Below, piece by piece: positions 7,465 through 18,779 of a DNA stretch of 64,000 bases; the stretch's first letter is position 1; each line of letters starts with the position of its first letter. The notes beneath the pieces are model-generated. The model saw only the letters and a list, made by a program, of their open reading frames with translations, searched no databases and had not been told where the DNA came from. The DNA is from Pseudomonas schmalbachii. GTDB lineage: Bacteria; Pseudomonadota; Gammaproteobacteria; Pseudomonadales; Pseudomonadaceae. The stretch lies in contig NZ_JAELYA010000005.1 of assembly GCF_017589465.1 (NCBI RefSeq), positions 390,335 to 454,334 of the forward strand. The letters run 5' to 3'. Position numbers and translations under genes: made by a program.

Positions 7465-9378
7465 ATGACCCTGCTGAAGTTCACCGATGTGTCCCTTGCC
7501 TTTGGCACCACGCCGCTGCTGGACAAGGTGTCCTGGCAGATCGCCAGGGGAGAGCGGGTCTGCATCATCGGCCGCAACGGTACCGGCAAGTCGAGCATGC
7601 TCAAGCTGGTCAAGGGCGAGCAGATGGCCGACGACGGCGACATCTGGCGGGCGCCGTCGCTGAAGATCGGCGAATTGCCGCAAGAGCTGCCGCGCGCCGA
7701 CGACCGTACTGTCTATGACGTGGTTGCCGAAGGCCTCGCCGAGGTCGGCGAACTGCTGGCCCGCTACCACCACCTGAGCCTGCATATCGAAGGCGAGGAC
7801 GACCTGACGCAGCTCTCCCGCGTCCAGCAGGAACTGGAAGCGCGCGACGGCTGGCGCCTGCAGCAACTGGTGGAAAGCACCCTGAGCCGCCTGCAATTGC
7901 CGGCGGACAAGACCCTCGCCGAACTTTCCGGTGGCTGGCGCCGCCGCGTGCTGCTGGCCCAGGCGCTGGTGGCCGAGCCGGACCTGCTGCTGCTCGACGA
8001 ACCGACCAACCACCTGGATATCGGCGCCATCGCCTGGCTGGAGGAAGCGCTGTCGTCCTTCCCCGGCGCGGTGCTGTTCATCACCCACGACCGCGCCTTC
8101 CTGCAGGCCGTGGCCACGCGCATCCTCGAACTGGATCGTGGTCACCTGATCGACTGGAACGGCGACTACGCCAGTTTCCTGGTGCACAAGGAGCAGCAAC
8201 TGGCGGCGGAAGAGGCGGCCAACGCGCTGTTCGACAAGCGCCTGGCGCAGGAGGAAGTGTGGATTCGCCAGGGCATCAAGGCCCGCCGTACCCGTAACGA
8301 AGGCCGCGTGCGTGCGCTGAAGGCGATGCGCTTCGAACGCGCCGAGCGCCGCGAGCGGCAGGGCAAGGCGAGCTTCCAGCTGGAAGGGGCGGAGAAGTCC
8401 GGCAAGCAGGTGATCGTCGCCGAGAAGGTCGGCTTCGCTCATCCGGGCGGCGAACCGTTGATCCGCGATTTCTCCCTGGTCCTGCAGCGCGGCGACCGTA
8501 TCGGTCTGCTCGGCGCCAACGGCACCGGCAAGACCACGCTGCTCAAACTGCTGCTCGGCGATCTGCAGCCGACCTCCGGCACGATCAAGGCCGGCACCAA
8601 GCTGGAAGTGGCCTATTTCGACCAGTTGCGCCTGCAGCTGGAGCCGGAAAAGACCGTCATCGACAACATTTCCGAGGGCCGCGAGTTCATCACCATCGAC
8701 GGCCAGAACCGCCACATCCTCAGCTATCTCGGCGACTTCCTGTTCACCCCGCAGCGTGCGCGCACGCCGGTGAAGGCGCTGTCCGGCGGCGAGCGGGCGC
8801 GTCTGCTGCTGGCCAAGCTGTTCAGCAAGCCGGCCAACCTGCTGATACTCGACGAACCGACCAACGACCTCGATGTGGAAACCCTGGAACTGCTGGAGGA
8901 AGTGCTGCTCGGCTTCCAGGGCACCGTGCTGATGGTCAGCCACGACCGGGCCTTCCTCGACAACGTGGTGACCAGCACCCTGGTGTTCGAGGGCGAGGGC
9001 CGCGTGCGCGAGTTCGTCGGTGGCTACCAGGACTGGCTGCGCCAAGGCGGTTCGCCGCGCCTGCTGGGCGTGGGCGAGCTGAAGGAGCCGACGGAGAAGG
9101 CCGAACCGGTCGAGCCGGTCGCCCAGCCGGCCAGCGCCGCGCCGGAAGCGTCGGCGGCGAAGAAGAAGCTCAGCTACAAGCTGCAGCGCGAACTCGACGC
9201 CATTCCGGGGCAGATCGACGCCCTGGAAGCAGAACTGGCGGCGCTGCAGGCGGAAACCGCATCGCCGACCTTCTACCAGCGTCCGCAGGAAGAAACCCGC
9301 ATCGCCCTGGAGCGGCTGACGTCGCTGCAGCAGGAACTCGACCGCCTGATCGAGCGCTGGGCCGAGCTCGAAGAATAG
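7465..9378 (+). CDS. uup: ABC-F family ATPase Uup
   Basis: The ATG at 7465, preceded by GGAGAT, gives 637 residues. There are two ABC cassettes without membrane spans. Walker A motifs are GRNGTGKSS (36-44) and GANGTGKTT, and signature motifs are LSGGWRRR and LSGGERAR. Each cassette has a Walker B ending in LLLLDEPTNHLD or LLILDEPTNDLD. An inter-domain linker rich in Arg (KARRTRNEGRVRALKAM) and a C-terminal coiled coil (about 565-637) define the Uup subgroup, which binds DNA and ribosomes. In E. coli Uup affects precise excision of transposons and ribosome function. It is divergent from slt. Confidence 0.93.
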   Translation: MTLLKFTDVSLAFGTTPLLDKVSWQIARGERVCIIGRNGTGKSSMLKLVKGEQMADDGDIWRAPSLKIGELPQELPRADDRTVYDVVAEGLAEVGELLARYHHLSLHIEGEDDLTQLSRVQQELEARDGWRLQQLVESTLSRLQLPADKTLAELSGGWRRRVLLAQALVAEPDLLLLDEPTNHLDIGAIAWLEEALSSFPGAVLFITHDRAFLQAVATRILELDRGHLIDWNGDYASFLVHKEQQLAAEEAANALFDKRLAQEEVWIRQGIKARRTRNEGRVRALKAMRFERAERRERQGKASFQLEGAEKSGKQVIVAEKVGFAHPGGEPLIRDFSLVLQRGDRIGLLGANGTGKTTLLKLLLGDLQPTSGTIKAGTKLEVAYFDQLRLQLEPEKTVIDNISEGREFITIDGQNRHILSYLGDFLFTPQRARTPVKALSGGERARLLLAKLFSKPANLLILDEPTNDLDVETLELLEEVLLGFQGTVLMVSHDRAFLDNVVTSTLVFEGEGRVREFVGGYQDWLRQGGSPRLLGVGELKEPTEKAEPVEPVAQPASAAPEASAAKKKLSYKLQRELDAIPGQIDALEAELAALQAETASPTFYQRPQEETRIALERLTSLQQELDRLIERWAELEE

Positions 9379-9392
9379 TGACCGGCCAACCC

Positions 9393-9419
9393 GCGGCAGG
9401 CCGGGGTTCGGCCTGCCGC
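9393..9419. terminator. hairpin between convergent uup and universal stress gene
   Basis: The arms gcggcaggcc and ggcctgccgc pair perfectly over 10 bp around a 7-base loop, between two convergent genes. There is no long T-run on either side, so termination strength is uncertain. Confidence 0.6.
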
Positions 9420-9426
9420 GCGGTCG

Positions 9427-9867
9427 TCACTCGTGTTTCTGCAGGCGTACGGCCAGCACGTCGCAAGGCGCGCCATGCAGGACGTCGTTGGCGGTCGAGC
9501 CCAGCAGCAGGGCAAGACCATGGCGACCGTGACTGCCGACGATGATCAGGTCGCAACCCTGGTCGTGGGCCAGGCGGTGGATTTCCTGGCGCGGCTGGCC
9601 GTAGACCAGGTGGCATTGCGCAGTGGTGATCTGCGGGTAGCTGACGGTGAACTGGTGCAGACGCTCCTTGGCCTGGTCGAACTGCTGCTGCTGGAGCATC
9701 GACAGGTCCATCGGCACATCGCCACCGAAGGCCATGGCCATGGGCTCGACGACATGCACTGCCGACAGTTTGGCTTCCGCACTGGCGGCCAGCGCGACGG
9801 CGCGTTTCATCACCGGGTCGCATTCCTCGGTGAGGTCGACGGCGACCAGAATGTGTTGGTAGAGCAT
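9427..9867 (-). CDS. universal stress protein, UspA family
   Basis: The 146-residue single-domain protein begins MLYQHILVAVDLTEE and ends with the ATP-binding pattern G-x2-G-x9-G-S/T, visible as GSHGRHGLALLLGSTAND. Members of the UspA/UspFG fold bind ATP, form dimers in the cytoplasm, and accumulate under starvation or oxygen limitation. The gene is monocistronic, convergent with uup and divergent from the small membrane-protein gene at 9952. Confidence 0.92.
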   Translation of the reverse strand: MLYQHILVAVDLTEECDPVMKRAVALAASAEAKLSAVHVVEPMAMAFGGDVPMDLSMLQQQQFDQAKERLHQFTVSYPQITTAQCHLVYGQPRQEIHRLAHDQGCDLIIVGSHGRHGLALLLGSTANDVLHGAPCDVLAVRLQKHE

Positions 9868-9951
9868 GAGACGTCTCCTCCAGGGGACTGATTGAATACA
9901 AGTATGGCCTTGCTGGCCGCAGATGGCCTGCCGGGCCGGAGAACTGTTGTC

Positions 9952-10389
9952 ATGAACACATGGTTATTGATCCTGCTCATCGGCCTGATGCTCAGTCCGC
10001 TGGCCTGGTTGATGCCGTCCCGCGGCCAGCGCGGGCAGATGGCATTGCGCCTGGAAGCGCGCCGCCTGGGTCTGGCCATGCAGCTCTCGCGCCAGGAGTG
10101 GCCGCACTGGATGGAGCGCGAGCCGCCGACCTCCTGCGCGCAGTATCACCGCGGGCGCAGCAAGGGCAGGGCGGATACCTGGCGTTATTGGCAGACTGCG
10201 CCCGGGCAATGGCTGGATCGCTGGCGCGAGGCGAGTGTGGGCGAGGAATTGGCGGCCGAGCTGGCGACCCTGCCGAAGGATGTGTACATGGTCGAGGCGA
10301 CTCCCCAGTACATTGCGCTGTACTGGGGCGAGCGGGGCGACAATGGCGATCTGCAACGGATCGCGGAGTTCCTGCGTCGGCATGCCTGA
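9952..10389 (+). CDS. conserved hypothetical membrane-anchored protein
   Basis: The ATG at 9952 gives 145 residues. An N-terminal hydrophobic helix (WLLILLIGLMLSPLAWLM, about residues 4-21) is followed by a basic, soluble C-terminal part rich in Arg and Trp, for example RQEWPHWMEREPP and WRYWQTAPGQWL. I do not recognise a functional domain. A single N-terminal anchor with a cytoplasmic or periplasmic tail is the only supported prediction. The longer upstream start at 9892 adds a segment with no ribosome-binding site. A gene of this type sits at the same place in P. aeruginosa by recollection. Confidence 0.75.
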   Translation: MNTWLLILLIGLMLSPLAWLMPSRGQRGQMALRLEARRLGLAMQLSRQEWPHWMEREPPTSCAQYHRGRSKGRADTWRYWQTAPGQWLDRWREASVGEELAAELATLPKDVYMVEATPQYIALYWGERGDNGDLQRIAEFLRRHA

Positions 10390-10412
10390 GGGCTTCCTGC
10401 TGTCGATGGCGC

Positions 10413-11210
10413 TCAGCTCTGGCTGGCGGCGTAGAGGGCGGAGGCGGTTTCGAGATTCTCGATGATCCGGTCGGAATACTTGTACACCAGCAGGGGCAGG
10501 CTGCCCTTGTCGCGCAGGGTTTTCTCCAGATAGCGCCAGGTGATGTCGACGCTGCGCAGCGCTTCGCCGATCGTCGGGGTGGTCTGCCCGGCCTGCTGCA
10601 GGCGGACCAGGTTGATCGCGAAACGGTTGGCCAGGTCCTCCAGCGCGCGCTCCTCGCCGCCGGACGGGATGGCGCCCACCGTCGCGTTGCGCTGCACATA
10701 GTCGGCGGCGATGGTCTGCATCAGCAGGCTCTGTTCGCGGCTCTGCTGGGTCAGCGGCGGGACCCGGGTGCCGCTTTCCTGCTGAATCCTTTCGTACAGC
10801 TGTGCGGCGGTTTCCAGCAGTTCACGATTGTGTGCGGCCAGAGCGGCGGCCGGTTCGAGGTTGATGAAGCCGCTCTTGCTGAGCTTCCCGCTGAGGTTTT
10901 CCAGCTCCTGGGCATAGCCTTGCCATTGGCTGTCGAGCTGCGCCTTCAATCGTGACGACTGCTCGCCGGGCATTTCCCCGATGCGCGCCAGGCTGTCGGC
11001 GGCACTCTGCCGGGATGTCTCGATCCGGCCGACATAGCGCTGGTCGCCCTCCATCGCATTGAGCATATAGAAGTTGCCCAGGCTGCCCTGCGCGGCCAGG
11101 CGCATGCGATGCAGGTTCAGCAGATCGCTGGCGGTATCGGCGGCGGCCAGCGTCGAAAGGACGGCGAGGATCAGCGAGGTCAACAGGCGAGCAAGCGAGC
11201 GGCTGGTCAT
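10413..11210 (-). CDS. secreted protein with a PilJ/NarX-type N-terminal sensor-like domain
   Basis: The 265-residue product has a clear signal peptide (LLTSLILAVLSTLAAA) and no later membrane span, so it should be periplasmic. Residues 30-240 are almost wholly helical, with two similar halves: LLNLHRMRLAAQGSLGNFYML near the start, and LLMQTIAADYVQRNAT later. This resembles the type IV pili methyl-accepting chemotaxis transducer N-terminal domain of PilJ, without the HAMP and signalling parts. The family assignment is tentative because it rests on motif resemblance. It is convergent with the small gene before it and divergent from fadB. Confidence 0.65.
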   Translation of the reverse strand: MTSRSLARLLTSLILAVLSTLAAADTASDLLNLHRMRLAAQGSLGNFYMLNAMEGDQRYVGRIETSRQSAADSLARIGEMPGEQSSRLKAQLDSQWQGYAQELENLSGKLSKSGFINLEPAAALAAHNRELLETAAQLYERIQQESGTRVPPLTQQSREQSLLMQTIAADYVQRNATVGAIPSGGEERALEDLANRFAINLVRLQQAGQTTPTIGEALRSVDITWRYLEKTLRDKGSLPLLVYKYSDRIIENLETASALYAASQS

Positions 11211-11616
11211 GATCCATCTCCGTGGGCTCTCGGGGGGCCTCTTGTCGTTCCTGGCAGGGACTCTAGCCGGCCGAAGGGGCTCATGCCAGCCGTCGGGGCA
11301 GCCTGTTCGCCGGCCTCTGGCGTGACATTAGCGGACTGAATAATGACTGGCCAGTCCGCTGAATATGGCTGTCCAGAGGCCTTCCTGAGCGCCACAACGA
11401 TTGACAAGGTGCGGCTTTTCCGTGAAGGTGTGCGCACCCGAATCAAACGGGCGTATGAATCGAGCGTTTGTCCTATCGGAATGCTCGGAATACGACCCGG
11501 CTATCGCGTCGGAGGGTATGCCAGAGGCTTTGGGACTATGCTCGGCGTTTGCCAGCAGGCCCGATGCACGGCGTCCGATGTGTACGTTCAAGCTTCCCCA
11601 GCGTGGAGATCAGTTG
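11211..11616. other. long intergenic region upstream of fadB
   Basis: About 406 bases separate the divergent PilJ-N-like gene and fadB. The part near 11,330-11,360 holds an inverted repeat, agcggactg and cagtccgct, with a perfect 12-bp palindrome gactggccagtc (11,345-11,356) overlapping its second arm. A PsrA-like site lies at 11,444-11,457. The fadB frame stays open upstream to about 11,401, but the upstream codons do not resemble the family. No separate gene is supported. Confidence 0.7.
11444..11457. promoter_or_regulatory. candidate PsrA operator upstream of fadBA
   Basis: The 14 bases read CAAAC-GGGC-GTATG. The described PsrA consensus is G/C-AAAC-N2-4-GTTT-G/C, so this site has one mismatch, in the right half. 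PsrA is known to repress fatty-acid oxidation genes in P. aeruginosa and is encoded about 9 kb downstream here. Confidence 0.5.
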
Positions 11617-13764
11617 ATGATTTACCAAGGTAAAGCCATCACGGTTAAGGCTCTTGAGAGCGGCGTAGTCGAGCTGAATTTCGACCTCAAGGGCGAGTCC
11701 GTCAACAAGTTCAACCGGCTCACCCTGAACGAACTGCGTGAAGCAGTGGATACCATCAAGTCCGATGCGTCCGTGAAGGGCGTGGTTGTGACCAGCGCCA
11801 AGGACGTGTTCATCGTCGGCGCCGACATCACCGAATTCCTCGAAAACTTCAAGCTGCCGGACGAAGAGCTGCTGGCTCTCAGTCTCGAAGCCAACAGGAT
11901 CTTCAGCGATTTCGAAGACCTCGCCGTTCCCACTGTCGCTGCGATCAACGGCATCGCTCTCGGTGGCGGCCTGGAAATGGCCCTGTCCGCCGATTTCCGC
12001 GTAATGAGCGCGGCCGCTGTGGTCGGCCTGCCGGAAGTCAAGCTGGGCATCTACCCGGGCTTCGGCGGCACCGTGCGCCTGCCGCGCCTGATCGGCTGCG
12101 ACAACGCCATCGAGTGGATCGCCTCCGGCAAGGAAAACAAGGCTGAGGAAGCCCTGAAAGTGGGCGCCGTTGACGCCGTGGTCGCTCCGGAGAAAATCCG
12201 CGCAGCCGCTCTCGACCTGCTCCAGCGCGCCATCGCCGGCGAGCTGGATCACAACGCCCGCCGTCAGCCGAAGCTGGAAAAGCTGAAGCTGAACGCCATC
12301 GAGCAGATGCTGGCCTTCGAAACCGCCAAGGGCTTCGTTGCCGGCCAGGCCGGTCCGAACTACCCGGCCCCGGTGGAAGCGATCAAGTCCATCCAGAAAG
12401 CCGCCAACTTCACCCGCGACAAGGCGCTGGAAGTCGAGGCGCAGGGCTTCGTCAAGCTGGCCAAGACTTCGGTCGCGGCGAGCCTGATCGGCCTGTTCCT
12501 GAATGACCAGGCGCTCAAGCACAAGTCCAAGTCCTACGACGAAGCCGCCAGGGACGTGAAACTCGCGGCCGTGCTCGGCGCCGGCATCATGGGTGGCGGC
12601 ATCGCCTACCAGTCCGCCGTCAAGGGCACGCCGATCCTGATGAAGGACATCCGCGAGGAAGCCATCCAGCTCGGCCTGAACGAGGCCTCCAAGCTGCTCG
12701 GCAATCGCGTCGAGAAGGGCCGTCTGACTCCGGCGAAGATGGCCGAGGCGCTGAATGCCATCCGTCCGACCCTGTCCTACGGCGATTTCGGCAACGTCGA
12801 CATCGTGGTCGAAGCCGTGGTCGAGAACCCGAAAGTGAAACAGGCCGTGCTTGCTGAAGTGGAAGGCCAGGTGAAAGAGGACGCGATCCTCGCTTCCAAC
12901 ACCTCGACCATCTCCATCAGCCTGCTGGCCAAGGCGCTGAAGCGCCCGGAAAACTTCGTCGGCATGCACTTCTTCAACCCGGTGCACATGATGCCGCTGG
13001 TCGAAGTGATCCGTGGCGAGAAGTCCAGCGAAGTGGCGGTCGCCACCACCGTCGCCTACGCCAAGAAGATGGGCAAGAGCCCGATCGTGGTAAACGACTG
13101 CCCCGGCTTCCTGGTCAACCGCGTGCTGTTCCCGTACTTCGGCGGCTTCGCCAAGCTGCTGGGCTTCGGCGTGGACTTCGTGCGCATCGACAAGATCATG
13201 GAGAAGTTCGGCTGGCCCATGGGCCCGGCCTACCTGTCCGACGTGGTCGGCATCGACACCGGCCACCACGGCCGTGACGTGATGGCCGAGGGCTTCCCGG
13301 ATCGCATGGCCGTCGAAGGCAAGACTGCCGTCGACGTCATGTACGAGGCCAACCGCCTGGGGCAGAAGAACGGCAAGGGCTTCTACGCCTACGAAACCGA
13401 CAAGCGTGGCAAGCCGAAGAAGGTCGTCGACCCGCAGGCCTACGAGATCCTCAAGCCGATCGTGGTGGAGCAGCGTGAAGTGACCGACGAGGACATCGTC
13501 AACTTCATGATGATCCCGCTGTGCCTGGAAACCGTACGCTGCCTGGAAGACGGCATCGTCGAGAGCGCTGCCGAGGCCGACATGGGCCTGATCTACGGCA
13601 TCGGCTTCCCACCCTTCCGTGGCGGCGCGCTGCGCTACATCGACGCCATCGGCGTGGCCGAGTTCGTGGCACTGGCCGACAAGTACGCCGACCTGGGCCC
13701 GCTGTACCAGCCGACCGCGAAACTGCGCGAAATGGCTGCGAACGGCCAGAAATTCTTCGGTTGA
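11617..13764 (+). CDS. fadB: fatty acid oxidation complex subunit alpha
   Basis: The ATG at 11617 gives the usual 715 residues. The N-terminal crotonase domain carries [10 protein letters not shown] with Glu120 and [15 protein letters not shown] with Glu140, the two enoyl-CoA hydratase catalytic glutamates. The 3-hydroxyacyl-CoA dehydrogenase part begins with the NAD-binding motif [10 protein letters not shown] (321-330) and has the [13 protein letters not shown] catalytic segment. The protein hydrates enoyl-CoA and oxidises 3-hydroxyacyl-CoA in beta-oxidation, in a complex with FadA, encoded 30 bases downstream. Regulation by PsrA is likely from the leader site. The longer frame to 11401 is not used. 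Confidence 0.97.
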   Translation: MIYQGKAITVKALESGVVELNFDLKGESVNKFNRLTLNELREAVDTIKSDASVKGVVVTSAKDVFIVGADITEFLENFKLPDEELLALSLEANRIFSDFEDLAVPTVAAINGIALGGGLEMALSADFRVMSAAAVVGLPEVKLGIYPGFGGTVRLPRLIGCDNAIEWIASGKENKAEEALKVGAVDAVVAPEKIRAAALDLLQRAIAGELDHNARRQPKLEKLKLNAIEQMLAFETAKGFVAGQAGPNYPAPVEAIKSIQKAANFTRDKALEVEAQGFVKLAKTSVAASLIGLFLNDQALKHKSKSYDEAARDVKLAAVLGAGIMGGGIAYQSAVKGTPILMKDIREEAIQLGLNEASKLLGNRVEKGRLTPAKMAEALNAIRPTLSYGDFGNVDIVVEAVVENPKVKQAVLAEVEGQVKEDAILASNTSTISISLLAKALKRPENFVGMHFFNPVHMMPLVEVIRGEKSSEVAVATTVAYAKKMGKSPIVVNDCPGFLVNRVLFPYFGGFAKLLGFGVDFVRIDKIMEKFGWPMGPAYLSDVVGIDTGHHGRDVMAEGFPDRMAVEGKTAVDVMYEANRLGQKNGKGFYAYETDKRGKPKKVVDPQAYEILKPIVVEQREVTDEDIVNFMMIPLCLETVRCLEDGIVESAAEADMGLIYGIGFPPFRGGALRYIDAIGVAEFVALADKYADLGPLYQPTAKLREMAANGQKFFG

Positions 13765-13779
13765 GTGCGGAACGAATAG

Positions 13780-14970
<1,191 letters not shown>

Positions 14971-15000
14971 ACAACCCTGTCTAAGCTCTCGATGCGGACC

Positions 15001-15030
15001 AGCCGGGGCCTTGTGCCCCGGCTTTTTCTT
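15001..15030 (+). terminator. rho-independent terminator of fadBA
   Basis: The stem agccggggc/gccccggct has 9 bp with a 5-base loop and is followed by TTTTCTTT. It begins 30 bases after the fadA stop codon. Confidence 0.9.
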
Positions 15031-15135
15031 TACTGTCCGCTTAGCCTGTGCGAATCGGATGATCCAGAGCGCCGGGATTGCCCGGCATGTATACACCCGG
15101 CAGAATCGCCGCTTTTTTGGCAGCGGAGGCGGAAC

Positions 15136-15399
15136 ATGGAGTTGCAGACGGGACTCTATCGACACTACAAGGGGCAGCACTATCGGGTCGTCGGCGTGGC
15201 GAAACACTCCGAAACCGAGGAAACCCTGGTGATCTACCAGGCGCTGTACGGCGAATTCGGCCTCTGGGCGCGTCCCTTGCGCATGTTCATCGAGGCTGTG
15301 GAAGTGGACGGTGAGCTGGTTCCACGCTTTGCTCTGGTAAGCACGGAAGAAGACCCGCTGGGATTGACCAGGGTCGTCTCCGGGGAAGACCAAGCTTGA
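15136..15399 (+). CDS. DUF1653 family protein
   Basis: The ATG at 15136, preceded by GGAGGCGGA, gives 87 residues beginning MELQTGLYRHYKGQHYRVVG. The GLYRHYKG...YRVVGVAKHSETEE pattern, YQALYG and the LWARPLRMFIE segment define the small DUF1653 family, whose members are often stand-alone and of unknown function. No catalytic residues are recognised. It lies between the fadBA terminator and topA and is probably transcribed on its own. Confidence 0.88.
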   Translation: MELQTGLYRHYKGQHYRVVGVAKHSETEETLVIYQALYGEFGLWARPLRMFIEAVEVDGELVPRFALVSTEEDPLGLTRVVSGEDQA

Positions 15400-15479
15400 C
15401 CTCGGTGCGAACGCCACTATATATAGCGGCGCCTTCCTCCTTTTAATTTCATCTATTCGACGCAGGAATCTTCCGATCC

Positions 15480-18086
15480 ATGGGTAAATCGCTGGTCATC
15501 GTGGAATCACCGGCCAAGGCCAAGACCATCAACAAGTACCTGGGCAGCCAGTACGTGGTGAAGTCGAGCATCGGCCATATTCGCGACCTGCCCACCAGCG
15601 GTTCGTCGGCTAGCAAGGAGCCTGCAGCCAAGGGCCGCAAGAGCACGGCGGAAGCGCCCGCGCTGTCGCCCAAGGAGAAAGCCAAGCGCCAGCTCTTCAC
15701 CCGCATGGGCGTCGACCCGGAGCATGGCTGGAAAGCCAAGTACGAGATCCTGCCCGGCAAGGAAAAGGTCATCGACGAACTGCGTCGCCTGGCCAAGGAT
15801 GCCGACACCATCTATCTCGCAACCGACTTGGACCGCGAGGGGGAGGCGATCGCCTGGCACCTGCGTGAGGCCATCGGCGGCGATGACGAGCGCTACAAGC
15901 GCGTGGTGTTCAACGAAATCACCAAGAAGGCGATCCAGGAAGCCTTCTCCAGGCCCGGCGAGCTCGACATCAACCGGGTGAATGCGCAGCAGGCCCGACG
16001 CTTCCTCGACCGCGTGGTCGGCTACATGGTTTCCCCGCTGCTCTGGCAGAAGATCGCCCGCGGCCTGTCCGCCGGCCGGGTGCAGTCGGTGGCGGTGAAG
16101 CTGGTGGTCGAGCGCGAGAAGGAAATCCGCGCCTTCGTTCCGGAAGAGTACTGGGAAGTGCACGCCGATCTCGGCACGCCGAAGGGCGAAAAAACGCGCT
16201 TCGAAGTCGTCCGCGAGAAGGGCGAGGCGTTCAAGCCGCTCAACGAAGCCCAGGCCATGGCCGCCCTGGAGAAGCTCAAGGCGTCCGCCTACAGCGTCGC
16301 CAAGCGCGAGGACAAGCCGACTTCCAGCAAGCCCTCGGCCCCCTTCATCACTTCGACCCTGCAGCAGGCGGCGAGCAATCGTCTCGGCTTCGGTGTGAAG
16401 AAGACCATGATGATGGCGCAGCGTCTCTACGAGGCCGGCTACATCACCTATATGCGTACCGACTCGACCAACCTGTCGGCCGACGCCATCGACATGGTGC
16501 GCGGTTTCATCGACAGCGAGTTCGGCAAGAAATACCTGCCGGCCAAACCGAATTTCTATTCGAGCAAGGAAGGCGCCCAGGAAGCGCACGAGGCGATCCG
16601 CCCGTCCGACGTCAATCTCAAGCCGACCCAGCTGTCGGGCATGGAACGCGATGCCGAGCGCCTGTACGACCTGATCTGGCGCCAGTTCGTCGCCTGCCAG
16701 ATGCCGCCGGCGGAATACCTGTCCACCACCGTCAGCGTGGCTGCTGGCGATTTCGAGCTGCGCGCCAAGGGCCGCATCCTCAAGTTCGACGGCTACACCA
16801 GGGTCCTGCCTCAGCAGAGCAAGCCGGGTGAAGACGACGTGCTGCCGGTCATGAACCAGGGCGACGCACTCAAGCTGATCAAGCTCGACCCCAGCCAGCA
16901 CTTCACCAAGCCGCCGGCACGCTATTCCGAAGCCAGCCTGGTCAAGGAACTGGAAAAGCGCGGTATCGGCCGTCCGTCCACCTATGCGGCGATCATCTCG
17001 ACCATCCAGGAGCGCGGCTACGTCACCACCCACAACCGGCGCTTCTATGCCGAGAAGATGGGCGACATCGTCACCGAGCGCCTCGACGAGAGCTTCTCCA
17101 ACCTGATGAACTACGGCTTCACCGCCGCCATGGAAGAGCATCTGGATGATGTGGCCCAGGGCGAGCGCGACTGGAAACACCTGCTCGACGAGTTCTACGG
17201 CGACTTCAAGAAGAAGCTGGAACTGGCCGAAGGCAGCGACGCCGGAATGCGCGCGAATCAGCCGACCCTGACCGACATCCCGTGTCGCGAGTGCGGCCGG
17301 CCGATGATGATCCGTACCGCGTCCACCGGCGTGTTCCTCGGTTGCTCCGGCTATGCGCTGCCGCCGAAGGAGCGTTGCAAGGCGACCATCAACCTGATCC
17401 CTGGCGACGAGATCGCCGCAGACGACGAGGGTGAGTCGGAATCCCGCGTGCTGCGCAACAAGCACCGCTGCCCGATCTGCAGCACGGCGATGGATGCCTA
17501 TCTGCTGGACGAAAAGCGCAAGCTGCACATCTGCGGCAACAACCCGGATTGCGCCGGCTACGAGATCGAGGAAGGCCAGTACCGCATCAAGGGCTATGAA
17601 GGTCCGAGCCTGGAGTGCGACAAGTGCGGCAGCGAGATGCAGCTGAAGACCGGCCGTTTCGGCAAGTTCTTCGGTTGCACCAACCCGACCTGCAAGAACA
17701 CCCGCAAGCTGCTGAAGAACGGCGAGCCGGCGCCGCCGAAGATGGACGCCATCCGCATGCCCGAGCTGAAGTGCGAGAAGGTCGACGACATCTATGTGCT
17801 GCGCGACGGCGCCTCGGGCATGTTCCTCGCCGCCAGCCAGTTCCCGAAGAACCGCGAAACTCGTGCTCCGCTGGTTGGCGAACTACTGCCGCACAAGGAT
17901 GAGCTGGATCCGAAGTACCACTTCCTGCTTTCCGCCCCGCAGAAGGACCCGGATGGCCGCCCGGCGGTGATCCGCTTCAGCCGCAAGACCAAGGAGCAGT
18001 ACGTGCAATCCGAGGTCGACGGCAAGCCCACTGGCTGGCGTGCGTTCTACGACGGCGGCAAGTGGAAGGTCGAAGACAAGCGCTGA
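15480..18086 (+). CDS. topA: DNA topoisomerase I
   Basis: The 868-residue type IA topoisomerase begins with the TOPRIM motif [15 protein letters not shown]. The active-site tyrosine is Tyr324 in [10 protein letters not shown]. The C-terminal third holds three four-cysteine zinc-binding repeats (CRECGRP..., CPICSTAM..., CDKCGSEM...FFGCTNPTC), followed by a zinc-free tail. The enzyme relaxes negative supercoils through a transient 5'-phosphotyrosyl bond. The start at 15480 has little upstream room, and the preceding ATA-rich tract (actatatatag) may be its promoter. Confidence 0.97.
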   Translation: MGKSLVIVESPAKAKTINKYLGSQYVVKSSIGHIRDLPTSGSSASKEPAAKGRKSTAEAPALSPKEKAKRQLFTRMGVDPEHGWKAKYEILPGKEKVIDELRRLAKDADTIYLATDLDREGEAIAWHLREAIGGDDERYKRVVFNEITKKAIQEAFSRPGELDINRVNAQQARRFLDRVVGYMVSPLLWQKIARGLSAGRVQSVAVKLVVEREKEIRAFVPEEYWEVHADLGTPKGEKTRFEVVREKGEAFKPLNEAQAMAALEKLKASAYSVAKREDKPTSSKPSAPFITSTLQQAASNRLGFGVKKTMMMAQRLYEAGYITYMRTDSTNLSADAIDMVRGFIDSEFGKKYLPAKPNFYSSKEGAQEAHEAIRPSDVNLKPTQLSGMERDAERLYDLIWRQFVACQMPPAEYLSTTVSVAAGDFELRAKGRILKFDGYTRVLPQQSKPGEDDVLPVMNQGDALKLIKLDPSQHFTKPPARYSEASLVKELEKRGIGRPSTYAAIISTIQERGYVTTHNRRFYAEKMGDIVTERLDESFSNLMNYGFTAAMEEHLDDVAQGERDWKHLLDEFYGDFKKKLELAEGSDAGMRANQPTLTDIPCRECGRPMMIRTASTGVFLGCSGYALPPKERCKATINLIPGDEIAADDEGESESRVLRNKHRCPICSTAMDAYLLDEKRKLHICGNNPDCAGYEIEEGQYRIKGYEGPSLECDKCGSEMQLKTGRFGKFFGCTNPTCKNTRKLLKNGEPAPPKMDAIRMPELKCEKVDDIYVLRDGASGMFLAASQFPKNRETRAPLVGELLPHKDELDPKYHFLLSAPQKDPDGRPAVIRFSRKTKEQYVQSEVDGKPTGWRAFYDGGKWKVEDKR

Positions 18087-18091
18087 CGCAT

Positions 18092-18116
18092 GGCGCGCCC
18101 CGGCCATCGGGGCGCG
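18092..18116. terminator. hairpin after topA
   Basis: gcgcgccccg and cggggcgcgc form a 10-bp GC stem with a short loop (gccat), six bases after the topA stop. Only TTAT follows, so it may act as a weak terminator or an mRNA 3'-end stabiliser. Confidence 0.5.
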
Positions 18117-18153
18117 CTTATACTGCCGAGAGAAATCCTACGAGGGCGTTGTG

Positions 18154-18675
18154 ATGGCGCAGGAACTCTATACCCGTACCAACCAGAAGCTGTACTTCGC
18201 CGGCCTCGCCCTGGAGTCCTGGCGCAAGGCCGAGGCGGCGCGCCCAATGAATGCCCAGGCACTGGTCCAGGCGGAGCGTGAAGCGGCGCTGTTCCACCTG
18301 TATGGCGCGGTGCTGGGCATCGCCCATGAGATCGCCGGCTACTATCGCCTGCCGCAGGCGGGAGCGCCGCGTGTCGAACTGCTGCTCAACCAGGACGTGC
18401 TGGCGGCCGCGCCCAGCCCGGAACTGGCTGAACTGGTAGAGCTGGCCCAGCAGCCGGAAACCTGGCTAGGTCAGTTGCTGGCGGCTTACGGCGCGCTGTT
18501 CGTCCCTCCGAGCGAGCCGAAGAAAGCCAAGGCCGACCCCACCCAGCCGCTCATCCAGGCTGTCAGCCTGGACGAGGAAGGCCCCGAGCCGCTCGGCCAT
18601 GTCGAAATGGAAGAATGGCGCAAGTCGCTGAAAGAAATGGTTTTGCGCTTCCGGTCTAGCCTGACCGAGCTCTGA
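18154..18675 (+). CDS. conserved hypothetical protein, DUF6586-like
   Basis: The ATG at 18154 gives 173 residues beginning MAQELYTRTNQKLYFAGLALESW. The protein is helical, without a signal peptide or membrane span, and its middle (ERE-AALFHLYGAVLGIAHEIAGYY) is well formed. Pseudomonas relatives sit directly after topA. I recall this being grouped as DUF6586, but no molecular role is known to me. An acidic linker (SLDEEGPEPLG) precedes the C-terminal helix EEWRKSLKEMVLRFR. It is about 65 bases after topA. Confidence 0.8.
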   Translation: MAQELYTRTNQKLYFAGLALESWRKAEAARPMNAQALVQAEREAALFHLYGAVLGIAHEIAGYYRLPQAGAPRVELLLNQDVLAAAPSPELAELVELAQQPETWLGQLLAAYGALFVPPSEPKKAKADPTQPLIQAVSLDEEGPEPLGHVEMEEWRKSLKEMVLRFRSSLTEL

Positions 18676-18779
18676 TGGCTGGTAGAGGCCCCGATTCGGC
18701 AATCCCACCTGGAACGAGGTGCTAGGGTCGCAGGGGAGGGGCTGTTACAATGGACGTTCTGCTTTGGAGAACGTAAGCC

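Noticed and set aside
11401..11616. 72-residue N-terminal extension of FadB
   Set aside because: It runs through the PsrA-like site and does not match the 715-residue family length.
15410..15450. ATA-rich tract before topA as a riboswitch or operator
   Set aside because: Only short TATATA repeats are present. A plain promoter is enough to explain it.
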